Part shown: positions 22,901 through 33,262 of the stretch, piece by piece
Layout: every line of letters begins with the position of its first letter
Numbering within the stretch: position 1 is the stretch's first letter
From: Dinochytrium kinnereticum
Taxonomy: Eukaryota > Chytridiomycota > Chytridiomycetes > Chytridiales > Chytridiaceae
Assembly (NCBI GenBank): GCA_027604005.1
Contig: JADGJT010000006.1
Coordinates: 62,001 to 126,000 of the forward strand
Length of the DNA: 64,000 bases
Direction: 5' to 3'
Program-made: the position numbers and the translations under genes
Notes under the pieces: generated by a model
What the model saw: the letters and a program-made list of their open reading frames with translations, nothing else
Databases searched by the model: none
Told to the model about the DNA's origin: nothing

Positions 22901-25765
22901 TTAGAAGCCTCCTCGGCCTGGTCGGCGCGGGTGCGGAGATTTTGGGCTTCGCGATTTAGGGCAGCGTAAGTCTGCGTAGCGGCTTGGGAAGCTAGCAGTT
23001 ATATTTGTTAGCCATATTATACAAAGGTTAAGGTCATAATGTAAGAACTTAGAACTTTCATACCAGCATTGGCGCTCTTCTCACGCTCGGCAAGCTGCTC
23101 CTTCAGCTTAGAAATAATAGCCTCCTTAGCAGCCTCAACCGCCTCAACTTTTTGCCTAGAGTTCTCCCTAGCATTTGCAACCTCCCTCCTGGCGCTCTCG
23201 ACCTCAGCTTCAAGTGCATCCAGCCTTGCCTTAGCCTGGGCAGCTTCACCTTCCCTCTCAACGCGGGCAGTCGAAGCCTCTTCCTTAAGGGCTTTCAACT
23301 GTTGCTTCAGCTGCTGCCTCTCGCTCTCACCAGCGGCAGCCCTCTTCTCCGCATCTCTCTTCTGCTCCTCAGCGAGACGAGCAGACTCCTGAAGTTGCTG
23401 ACGGGAGCTCTCAGCAGATCGAGCCTGTTCACGGAGCTCTGAAACTTCCTGGTCACGGATAGCATCGGCCTCCTGGTGCTGTTGAATCAACGAGCGAGAA
23501 GCCTCCTTCGCTTCGGTGACCTCATTAGTAGCATCAACCAGCTCCCTCTCCTTAGCAACAAGCTTAGCCTGAATCCTGGCAATCTCAGCGTCTTTGGCAG
23601 TTCGGAGCTTAGCAAGGTCTTCGCGGAGCTGCCTGTTCTGCTCCTCAACATCACTATCCTTATCAGCGGCGCGGTTTCGAAGTTCATGCTGGCTTTGCTC
23701 AAGCTCCTGAAGCTGAGATTGAAGCTGCTGTGACAGAAGCTCAGCCTGCCTGGCCTGATCTTGTGCGGTGTTACGGTCCTGTTCGGCTTGGCGACTGCGG
23801 TCCTCAAGTTGACGAGCCTTCTGGTCAAGGTCACGAGCGCGGCGGTCGGATTGATCGAGACGGGAGTTGAGCTGCTTAACTTGGTCACGGAGGGTAGCGT
23901 TGGATTGTTCAAAGTTGGTCGAGACTTCCCGGGCGGCGTTGAGTTCAGAACGGAGTGCGCGTTCCTGTTCCTCCAGGTTCCTGAGCCTATCTTCAAGGGA
24001 TCCAGTCGACCTGGCGGAGGTATCACGTTCAGCTTCAATGTTACGGAGTTGGGATCGGAGGTCGCCATTCTTGGCCTCGAGAGTTCGAAGTAATTCACGA
24101 GAGGCGGTAAGGTCATTCTGGAGGTTCCTCTGGTTATCATCTTGAAGCCTGTTCTTGCGTTCAAGCTCCTCAGCCTTCAGCCTCTCCGACGCGACCTCAC
24201 GCTCAGTCTGATTCAACTTGGCGCGAAGATCGTCAAGAGCTGATTCGGCGTTCTTGGCCTGCTGACGAGAGTTGGCGAGCTCTTGCTGAATCTGCTGATT
24301 CTGCTCACGGAGCTGGTTCTGAGCGTTCTGGGACTGCTCGTCGGCATTGCGGAGACGTTCCTTGAGGTTCGAGACCTGCTGAGACTGAGCATCACGGGTG
24401 GCCTCAAGCTCACGGTTGTTGTCTCGCAGCTCAGCATTCTTGGACTCAAGGGTCCTCGCAAGGTCTCTCGCGCTGTTGAGATCAGCCTGAAGGTTTCTTG
24501 TAACGTCATCGGAGCCCCTGGCCTTTCTCTCAAGATCATTCTCCTTCTGACGCGAGTTCTGAAGGTCCTTCTCGACATTCTCGAACCTCTCTCGAAGCTT
24601 CTCGTTAGCGGTCTCAAGAGTTCTAACCTGCTGACGAGCAGCGCCAAGATCAGTCTGGAAGTGCTGAACCTGCTCACGAGAGGCATCACGTTGTTTCCTA
24701 GCCTCATCAAGCTCAGCCTGAATGCGTCGAAGCTGGTTATCTAACGATTCCTGAGCTTTCTCCGCCTCTCTCCTCTTACGCTCGTTCCCTTCGCTGTTGT
24801 TCTTTGCGTTAAACAAAACCGCGACAAAGGCAAGGTTGAGGTTCTTGTTTCCAGCAACAATGTCTTGCGGGGAGGCAAATTGACGACACCCGATTCGCTC
24901 TGCGGACTGAAGGACAAGCTCAGCCCTACGCTCGAAATCCTGCTCGGCAATCGACTGGATCGCCGCGTCGAGGGCATGTTGAGATCCGTCCACCTGAGCT
25001 ACGAGGTAGGCGAGGCAGATGGAATCGGCGAGGTCACTACCAAAGTTAGAAGCGCGCTTGGGGCAGCCGATATCCTCGAGACGAGAGTTGAGCCAGGAGA
25101 GAAGAGCTCGCTCGTGGCTGTTTTGGCTTGACTTTTGGCCGTCCGTGCTTGAGGCGTTGGTGTTTGATTCGTCCTGGTCGTTTCCACCAATGCTGCGAAG
25201 GAGGCCGACCTATTATATAAAAAGTTAAGACTTTGGCCATTCATCCCAAATTTCTTTCTAAGAAAGGCTGGCTCACCTTAATAATCTGCCAAATCAACCC
25301 CAAGCAAAGATGCGCGATCCCGTTCTTCAAGTCCTCCGCCCCAATGTTATGAACCTGACATCCAATAGCGTTCGCACCAGCGATAACTTTCTGCAAGTTC
25401 TCACTAGCATGAATAGGGTTCTTGGGCTTCCTGTGAAGCTGCTTCTCATTGATCGTGTTGGGAACAGAGTGATTAATTAGCTTGCAGAGCAGCACACCGT
25501 CCTTGCAGGCCTCAAAAAGAGAGTTCCCGGATCGGTTCAAAGGGATCACGCCTTCGAGGTCCGCATCTTGCTTCAGCTGGGTATTAATCCAGTTGACGTA
25601 GGCGGCGGTTTCGGTTTCACTGTAGTAATGGGTAGCTGAGAAAAGGGAAGGGTTGGGTAAGTAGTCAGAGGACACGAAAACATTACGGGTTTCCTCACTT
25701 TGGCTGTTCTCAAAGTTGAACTTCCGGTTTCCCTCTGAGGACTTGCCTCCGAGTTGCTGAGACAT
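19910..25765 (-). CDS. Fimbrin-type tandem CH domain protein with very long coiled coil
   Basis: Exon 1 (25277-25765) encodes CH1 of the plastin/fimbrin type: YVNWINTQLKQDADL, VIPLNRSGNSLFEACKDGVL, LCKLINHSVPNTINEKQLH, GAEDLKNGIAHLCLGLIWQI. Exon 2 (23064-25209) begins with CH2 (ALLSWLNSRLEDIG, NFGSDLADSICLAYL, AERIGCRQFASPQDIVAGN, LNLAFVAVLFNAK), again as in fimbrin actin-binding domain 1. From about residue 330 the rest of the protein, about 1,500 residues in six exons, is uninterrupted coiled coil rich in Gln, Asn, Glu, Arg. The C-terminal exon repeats a motif, ALMNQRSILIRD / ALMAQRSILIQD / ALLAQRTLLIAE, and ends in a Pro/Ala/Ser tail. EF-hands and the second fimbrin actin-binding domain are absent. 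Total is about 1,840 aa. A likely role, inferred, is actin cross-linking or tethering. Confidence 0.9.
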
Positions 25766-27322
25766 CTTTCTCAACTTCAAACGATTCCACTATAATCTTG
25801 CTTTTATATGTTTCCAATGATCACTTCCAGACCCCCTTCACAGAAGTTAAAGGCTCTTTCCGCTCTCACACTTGAATCCCAAAAGGACAGCACTAATTGA
25901 AGGTACTCGCAAGTTTCGATAGTCGCCCCACAGCGTCAAGCTGAAAGAATAATCGCGCTCAAGCAACGCTAACGCAACCAATTTAGTTTAGAAAGCAGAT
26001 AAAGAAAAAAAAAGCAGTGTTGAAAGGGCGGGGCAAGTAATAAATGAGAAAGAATTCATTGTATAAGCCCTCAATGAAAGCTGCTCGGAGTCCTGCACTA
26101 AAACGCGATAGGCATTACCTTTGTCCCGTCGATTGTTCGAGTCTTCACATGTGAATCATCACGCATTTTCATCGTATTCTGGAAACGCGAGATTGCGCCA
26201 TTGTTTAGCATGGAGTATGGATAGGATGAAGCGAATAGGACGGCTGACCCAATCGCGTTTTATGATCGCAGTTTGGAAATCTCTGCAGAACATCTATCCC
26301 TTTTGAAGTCAAGGAATTGATGCGACGTGCAAATCATATGCTGCAGCGGCTGAGATAAAAGATAAGAGGGATTCTTTTGGAAGACGGTGGTCGAGATACG
26401 CAATCAGGCTCGGAATAATCAGCAAAGGATTTATCGAATCATCATCATGTCTCAAGTGGTTTTGATTTAAAGGGTGTTCATTAATAGAAAACTATGGGCA
26501 TACCGCCTCGTCTCCGAACACTGGTTAACACAAAGGTGTGTGTTTTCCTCAAACGCAGGGCAAAGAGGATAGTTTACGGCCATCAACGCGCTCATTGAAC
26601 TGCCCCTTGCATTAAAATCGAGTGGGCATGTCAAATGACTTTTTTGTAGGCCTTTAACCTCCAATAACCTAGCTTACGATACATAGATCTGGTTTGCCAG
26701 CAATTAACCACCAACAAGAAGCAAATCTTAAAACAAAGAAACGTTCAGAACCAACAGGTTATGTCAACCATGGATAAGACTCCACGAAAGCAAGGTATGA
26801 GCTCGTCAACCGTAATTAAAAGCACAAAACAAAGTTGTAGAGTATCAAGTACATAAAAAAAATACCAATGACATCTGAGTACCTCAAAGAAGGAAAAAGA
26901 AAAATATCTGCCAAAGTAGTGACTACAGCGGGTACTGAAAAGCGGTAAAAAAAAAGGTTGCGTCCGTACGATAATTATAAATGGTCGCCCTCTCAAGAAA
27001 GCCAGCCGGATAGGGATGAGCCAAGTGTGAACTAATGAACTATAGGGGATAAGACATGAATAGGATACGTTCAAAACCAACCTCCAGTGCGGTTAAGAAG
27101 AGGAAGAAGAAAACAACATACTCAAATAATAATAAGATATAATAATAATAAGGCGGGAATACGGGAAAAGACAACAGCAAAAGAACACAAATCTAAAAAA
27201 AAATAATTAAAACAGATGACACAGATAAAAGAGACTCATAGCGCGTATGCCAGCAAGCCCTATCGAAACCTCCCCCAAAAAGGGAATAATAGAAAATGGA
27301 AAAAGAAATAGAAAAGGTAGAG
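25766..27322. other. Intergenic region upstream of the CH/coiled-coil gene
   Basis: About 1.55 kb between the coiled-coil gene start and the ankyrin gene end. The right half is A-rich on the + strand (27080-27220 includes an aataataag cluster), as expected for the 3' flank of a - strand gene. Frames of 61-111 codons exist but show no family motif. No tRNA or rRNA is seen. Confidence 0.4.
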
Positions 27323-29056
27323 TTAAAGAGCCGCAATAGCCGCCTCCAAAACCTCCACAACCGCTGTGTGCCCACACCTCCTAGCCTCCTTGAGAGCCAC
27401 ACTATCCATATGCCCAACGCTGGTGCCAAGCTCCAGTAACAGCTTGACCATGTCGACATTCCCAAAAGTCGCAGGATTCTTCAAAAGGTTGCGGCCATGA
27501 GAGAGACCGTGGAGGGTGGCGTTTGGATCAGCAGAGATAGAGGGGTTTGGATGGGTCAAAAGAATGCGGACGACGTCCAGATGGCCCATGTCGGCAGCGT
27601 TAAAGAGGGCGGCATGGTGCATTGCGGTTGGATCAGCCCCATGCTGGAGGAGGAGGGAGACAATGTCGATGTTACCCGCGTGGCTCGCGAATCTATTTGA
27701 GGGGATCAGTTTGACGCGTCAAATAAAAAATAACGCGATGGGAGGAGTGAAGCCTGCGCCACACGCAGTAAAGTCAAGTACAAAACAAAAAAAAAAAAAT
27801 GGATCCAGACAGACAGACAAGCAGACTTGTCAGCGATCAAATTAAAAAGAAGAAAAAAATCTCACCGCAGGGCCTCATCACGTCTGACATGGACATCAGC
27901 TCCGCACTCAAGCAGCGCCTTCACCACCTCAACGTCTCCCTGTCGACACGCATGGCGCAGGCCAGATCCATCTCTGAAATCAACCGCATCACGTCCGCGC
28001 GTCCTCAGCTCGCCTTCAGCGTGCGCGTCACGTCCAGGGACCAGAAGAGCTCGGACGAGGTCAGAGCGCCCCTTCTCTACCACGACTCGGAGGGGAGTGC
28101 CGTCGTTGACGGTTATGTGGGCGCCGCGATGAACAAGGGCAGAGAGAAGGCGAGGGCCGGGGACGCCAGGGACAACAGAGTTGATGGCTGTAGAATCCTG
28201 AGCCAAGATGGAGGCTCCAAAGATCCAAACACGGGGATCTGGCTTGATGATACGGGAAGGAGCAAGGGCTGGTGAAGGTGGCGAAACAGCGGCAGGGGTA
28301 TCGTCGTCCACAAGATCAGCAGAAGGGGAGGCTGCCAGCATCGAGGACGAGGAGCCAGAGTTGGGCAAGAGCAAGGGGAGAGACGACGAGGAAGACGAAG
28401 CACAGGCGACATCGACTTCATCGGCCTCATACACGTTGACGTTAATGGAACTACTGACAGACGATAATGATGATGAAGCCGAGGATACCGGAACGCTGGC
28501 ATTTGAAATGCCGGCAGGCAGAGTGCTGAAGGGGGTGGAGGGGACGGCGATGGCCGCCCCCCCCGCGTGTCCATTCAGTGTTCCTCCGGAGTCTGTCCCG
28601 TCCATCACATCCGCCCCGTCATCATTCTCTTCCTCCTCTTCCTCCTCTTCCTCACTGTCATCACTGTCATCCTCGTCAGAGTCCTCCTCCGAATCCTCAT
28701 CATCCAACTGGGACAGGAAAACCGACATGGGGGTGGGAATGCCAGGCTGAATCATCGAAGTTGCGTCTCCTGCAGTGGAAGTGGTGACCACACCAGAGGC
28801 AGCGGCAGGTGAAGCGGGGGCAGGCGGGAGAACTGAACCATCAATGATGGCGGCGAGAACGTGAGAGCGGCCAAACGCCTTAATGAGGGCATCACAGCGC
28901 ACGGACACCGAGTGGAAGGCGGCAGCGCGGATGTCCTTGTTGATGGTGGAGAGGCGGGCTAGCTCAGAGAGGGAGCCGCCCACAGCGTGCTCGATGACAG
29001 CGCACCAGACCTCGACGGGCAGCCTTGCGCTGTGGGTGGTGGATGCAGATGAAGAG
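27323..29056 (-). CDS. F-box-like / ankyrin-repeat protein, 5' end lost in assembly gap
   Basis: The first readable codons, next to the gap, give SSSASTTHSARLPVEVW, then CAVIEHAVGGSLSELARLST and NKDIRAAAFHSV, an F-box-like motif. A low-complexity acidic region of about 80 residues follows (EDSEEDSDEDDSDDSEEEEE) with Ser/Val/Pro linkers. Ankyrin repeats then run from about 28240 to 27330: GAHITVNDGTPLRVVVEKG, GSGLRHACRQGDVEVVKALL, ECGADVHVRRDEALR, an intron of about 170 nt (27694-27865), NIDIVSLLLQHGADPTAMHH, MGHLDVVRILLTHPNP, NVDMVKLLLELGTSVGHMDS. Such proteins usually pair an E3 ligase adaptor with a substrate-binding solenoid; the target is unknown. The start codon is in or beyond the 10-N gap. 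Confidence 0.75.
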
Positions 29057-29066
29057 NNNNNNNNNN
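29057..29066. other. Assembly gap (10 N)
   Basis: Ten consecutive n bases. The round number suggests a scaffold placeholder of unknown true length. Confidence 0.99.
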
Positions 29067-29220
29067 CCCGCGGCGCGGCGCCGGTCGGGCGGGGGCGCCG
29101 GCCCGCCCCCCCCCCCCCGCCACCCCTCGTGGGGTGGGGGTGTGGGGTGTGAGGTGAAAAGGATCTGGCCTGCCGGGGGAGAACAGAAAAAAAAAAAAAA
29201 AAAAGAAAGAAAGGGAGAAT
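29067..29220. repeat. Low-complexity GC-rich, poly-C and poly-A stretch at the gap edge
   Basis: Beside the gap, about 60 bases are nearly pure G and C (gcggcgcggcgccgg and similar), followed by a C run of about 13, a GT/G-rich patch and an 18-nt A run. This composition occurs nowhere else in the window. Homopolymers and extreme GC are typical of sequencing drop-out, so bases and order here may be unreliable. Confidence 0.7.
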
Positions 29221-29293
29221 TTGTTGGGTGATACGGTTCTGTAGGACAAAGAGATCTGCACGCGGATGTTCCCCGAGATCTTTCTCAGTTTTT

Positions 29294-31455
29294 TCAAATA
29301 TCTCGGTCATACCTCAGCTGGTTCTGCAGCACAGCGCGCGTGGAGTCGCTGGGTTCCCCACCCCCGCCGCTGTCTGCCGGCGCATGCTCAATGCAGTACG
29401 CCTTCCGATACTGCGCCTTGAACCTTCCGTGAATCTCCTTGCCGCAAGCCTGCGCACAGAAGCAACGCAAAAATATATGTGAATAACGAAGGAATGGATG
29501 CCTTCATACCTCGCACGTGAAGCATCGAGGATGGAATTCACCTTCACAGGCGGCTACATACTCGCCCTTTGAATAACAGGAATGCAAATAAAGTGTGTTT
29601 GAAGAAATGGAGTAAGGCCTTCTCGTAAGCGCGAAGAAATTCCCCCTACCTCACAAGGCTCGCGACATTTTAAGCATTTTCTACCATGATCCCGTCGATA
29701 GCAAGGGACGCAGAAGATTGTGCCACCTTTGACTATGAACTGAGATAAGGCTGAAAAGGGGCTCTTGCATGTGCCGCATCGGAAGCATGAAGAGTGGAAG
29801 GGCTTGTTCATAGCTAGCACCGTTTTCTGTTTAGTTGCCCCAGATTTATGTTGTTGTTTTCGCGCAGCCGTTGTGTTATAACAGGCATTGTGTAATTTCA
29901 GTTTGCACGGCATAATTTAGGAGGCGATGAATTGTAAGAAAGGTGTGGAATGGAGGCTACCAACCGAGAAGTGAAGGCAGAAGGAGCCAAAATAACTGAA
30001 CGACGCAAAAAAAAAATAACTCACCTCGCGAATTGCATGGCCACAAACCCCGCACTTTGGACAAAATATCTCCCCCCAGCACTCAATGCAAAACCCCTTA
30101 TCCCCTCTCTCATAAAAAGTCTCTCCCCCCAACCTCCTTCTACAATTCCCTGAGCACCTAAAACAATCTAAATGATGCATCTTTCCCAAGGCCTTGACCG
30201 TAGGCTCATCCACCCCATCCACGGATCTCCGTAATGCATCTCCGCATGTGCTGCAAGGAGGGGCGGAGGGAGGCGTCACAGGTTTGGCGGGGGCAGCATG
30301 ATCGTTATCTGCAAATGTCCATCTCGACTTAAAGATCTCAGCGTCCAGTACGTCGTGCTTTGGGGAGATGAGATTAGGCTCGGATTTGGCTGCAGATGAA
30401 GATTCTAGGTCGAGACTTGATGATGAGGTCAATTGGATGGAGTCTTGTGACGATTTTGTGGGAGGACCAGCCTCCCTACTGCGAGCATTGTCAATCGAGG
30501 CGCTGGAATCAATGCTAATAAGTCTTTTAAACGGCTCGGCTGGGTCATTCTTCCTTGGGCATGCCGCAGAAAATTCAGCAAGCGGACCACTCCCTGGATA
30601 CCTTATCCGCCTCATCTCTTCACGACTCGGCGGCTTCTGTGCGAGAGCCTCCGGTGTATTCTCTGTCTGCACAACGCTGCCGAACCTCAATTCTTCTACC
30701 CCGCTCTCCTCGACACCTTGAACAACCATCGGCTCAGACAGCGAACCCGTTGATGCTAGATACACATCTCGTTCTTCCTTGCTCTTTAATGGTATGGAAG
30801 CTTCCGCCGCCAAAGGCATTCTCCCGACTCCCGGCGGCGCGTCAGAGGAATCCAGGGTCAAAGATGAAGACTCCTCCTCAAGCTCTGTAGATCCATGATG
30901 ACCGTATCTATCATAACCATCCTGCTCGCCTATGCTTTTCCCCTTCTGCCTTAAATTCGCCTGACTTGTACACCTCACGCATTTACACCCCGGCACCATT
31001 CTCAAGTTCGAGTTCGAATTGGACGAGCTGCCCCCATTCATCCCCCTCCCACCCTTCCAACTCTCAGCCAAGCTCAAGGTCGAAGAAGCCACCGAAATCA
31101 ACGACCGCGCCAGCGCCGTCCTCTCCCCAACTCTCTTTCCCCCACCCTCCTCCATCAGATTTGGCTCAGATCCAGAAGGCGTGTTCAGCCTCGTCCCAGC
31201 AGCCAACCAAGAAGCCGATCCAGCAGCGCCTTCTGCATCAAACCTCAATCCACCCTTCCCCAATCGCGCTTTTGCGATTCGAAGCGTCTCCATCTCATCG
31301 TTTAGCGCGTGGAAACTCAAGAGAGTTTCTTGGCTGCCCCTTACACGGGCAATCGGGTCTTTGCGCGAGGTGCGGTGGGTGGGGGGTTGGGGTTTGGGGA
31401 TTACGCCGTGAAGCGGGGGAAGGGGGTTTGGTGACGGGAGGTCAGGAGGTGGCAT
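29294..31455 (-). CDS. Three-LIM-domain protein with long disordered N-terminus (paxillin-like layout)
   Basis: The N-terminal exon starts MPPPDLPSPNPLPP; an in-frame upstream ATG at 31575 would add 40 residues. About 430 Ser/Pro-rich residues carry an LD-like acidic/hydrophobic patch (QETLLSFHALNDEMETL) and a CKCVRC cluster. LIM1 is CSTCGDALRR...MHHLDCFRC...CIECW. LIM2, split by introns, is CGHAIRETVLAMNKPFHSSC, FRCGTC, FCVPCYRRDHG. LIM3 has KCLKC, FHPRCFTC, ACGKEIHGRFKAQYRKAYC and IEH. It ends in NQLRYDRDI with TGA at 29294. Fungal Pxl1/paxillin-like LIM proteins act at actin and septation sites, and that role here is inference. The downstream F-box gene is on the same strand, and a junction through the gap cannot be excluded. 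Confidence 0.78.
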
Positions 31456-31804
31456 GGCTCCGGTTTTGTTTGCAAAGGTCGCAGAGGGTTTGTGTCGGCA
31501 AAGTCGGGTAGGGGGGTTGTGGTGAGTAGTGAGGTTGGGGAATGCGTGGTGGTTGGTTGACTTGGAGTCAATCACTCAATCAAAACAATGGGCTTTGAAT
31601 GAATTCGAGTTTTTGGCTGGGTGGATTGGATATGCGGCTTTAATATGATAGCGATCAGACAAATGCTGCGTTAGATTTGGTTAGAAGCGGATTGAGTTAT
31701 TTGTTATTTATCAGTCCAGTAATTAAAAGACAAGGCGTGTCCCAATTGCCTTTAATGCAACACGCGCGTTAGGAGATCAAACACCACCCATCCCAAAAAG
31801 CTAC
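31456..31804. other. Intergenic stretch upstream of the LIM gene
   Basis: About 350 bp between two - strand genes. It may contain the LIM gene's 5' UTR or the N-terminal extension from ATG 31575 (rich in His, Asn and Thr). Apart from AT-rich sequence I see nothing functional. Confidence 0.4.
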
Positions 31805-33187
31805 CTAATTAGCTTTACTGCCTTGAATCCAGAGCTCATGTCTCCGAATAAGCTCTGGAATAATAATACTCTCAATCTCAACATCTTCAGCAATCTGTTC
31901 CCCAGAAAGCGTGACCGTCTGCTCCTCGGTCTTCGTGATGAACATGACAGTGTATTTACGCGTGGCGAGGATATTCCCAATAACAATCTGATGACCATAG
32001 GTTCTGAGGGACTTTCGAGCTTTCTCCACGAGTATTGAGGGGTCCGTTTCAAGCTTCACGAGCAAACAATAAAGGATTAGATAACGATAAGACGATACAG
32101 AGGCACATTGAAAAGAGGAATAATGATATACCTTGAATGAAACAATGAACGCGTCAGGCGCCCACTCCTTCACTAAAGGGGCAATTACTTTTGGAACCTG
32201 GTCCAGAGTCAGTTGTAACGCGCCATCGCCAGACTGAATCTTATGCTCAGTCTTCGTTTGGTCAACAAAACAGTGGGAAAGAGTCAGATGTGAAACTACC
32301 TCACTATCTCAAGAATAGAAAAACTTACCATACGGCTTTGAGGGATGAAAAAATCACTGACAGCCGCGGCGAGATAGAACATAGCATTCTCCTTCAGCTG
32401 CCCCATTGTTTTTGTGATGGTTCGAAGGAGAAAGAGGTAGTCATTGACGGTGACGTAACTAATCATCTCGAGGAGGCGTTCGTTTTTGGCCTTAGTTTTC
32501 CCGTCGGCTTCACGGTTAGAGATGGAAGGATTAAGGAGACATTTTCCTACAAACCTTGTTGTACTTTTTTAGAACATCGTGCATCTTAGCTGTATAGGTT
32601 GGGGCCACTGCAGAACATTTCGTTAGTCTCCGTAATATGCATTCTGGGGGCAGCGAAAGGAGAGGAAAAGTATGAAGATCACCTTCAATCTTTCCATCGT
32701 GGGTCAAATGCATGTAATCCAAAAAGCAGTTCTTGGAATGCGTGTAATGGCGACTGTAAGGCTGCAAGCTGAACTGACGATGCAGAAAGATGACAGCGTA
32801 TCCAAGCTCCAGAAAGTATTCGGCAGAGGTTGCCCCCCTCGTCCCAGCCGAGAAGTTGTCAACGAAGCGAACCGTCTGGGATTCCAATGGGACGGTCGTT
32901 CCACCAGACTGCATCTAATGCATTAGAGCCAGTTCCGCTGGGGCCTTCCTCCCATCAACATGACCAGTGCTCACCGTTACCAAAACAATCCGGCGACCAT
33001 CAGTCTTGTGGCGGGTGACAAAGTCCTGGACTCGTGCGGTGGTGGCATCGAGGTTTGGTGGCGACGGTGTGGTGTGGTAATATCTGTGCTCAAGGGACCG
33101 GTTAGAAACGATGCTTAGCGCATGCTCTCAGGTAGCTCACTCGTCTGGCTCAATCCGCTTTGCCGCGGTGGAGGGTGAACTGGCCAT
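31805..33187 (-). CDS. CAB2: Phosphopantothenate--cysteine ligase
   Basis: Coenzyme A pathway enzyme joining 4'-phosphopantothenate and cysteine. The start is [20 protein letters not shown], followed by [17 protein letters not shown]. After an intron, [10 protein letters not shown] and [13 protein letters not shown] give the nucleotide-binding segment (the family has FVDNFSSGRRG), and [17 protein letters not shown] follows. [13 protein letters not shown] (family WAPKAFIISFK), then after an intron [16 protein letters not shown] and [20 protein letters not shown] are the conserved C-terminal half. The stop is at 31805. Length is about 310-320 aa, typical of eukaryotic PPCS. About six introns, one splitting SFK from LETDP. 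Divergent from the ASCC3 gene. Confidence 0.92.
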
Positions 33188-33262
33188 GCGACGACGGTGA
33201 CTCTGCCAACTTTTCAGTTGATTTTTTAAATCTGCAAACCAGCGAGCTCAGACAACACCAGT
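33188..33262. promoter_or_regulatory. Divergent promoter spacer PPCS/ASCC3
   Basis: Seventy-five bases between divergent start codons, with a T6 tract near the middle and no clear TATA box. Confidence 0.45.

Noticed and set aside
19900..25200. Many Leu/Ser-rich frames on the + strand (for example 24283-24744, 22762-22959)
   Set aside because: They are antisense shadows of Glu/Gln/Arg-rich coiled-coil codons and have no motifs or splice pattern.
26121..26664. Short frames in the 1.5-kb intergenic region, and a tRNA B-box-like gttcgagtc at about 26135
   Set aside because: No conserved motif in the frames; no pairing T-arm or acceptor stem around the B-box-like site.
28208..28750. 180-codon Ser/Glu-rich + strand frame
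   Set aside because: Antisense of the acidic low-complexity part of the F-box/ankyrin gene.
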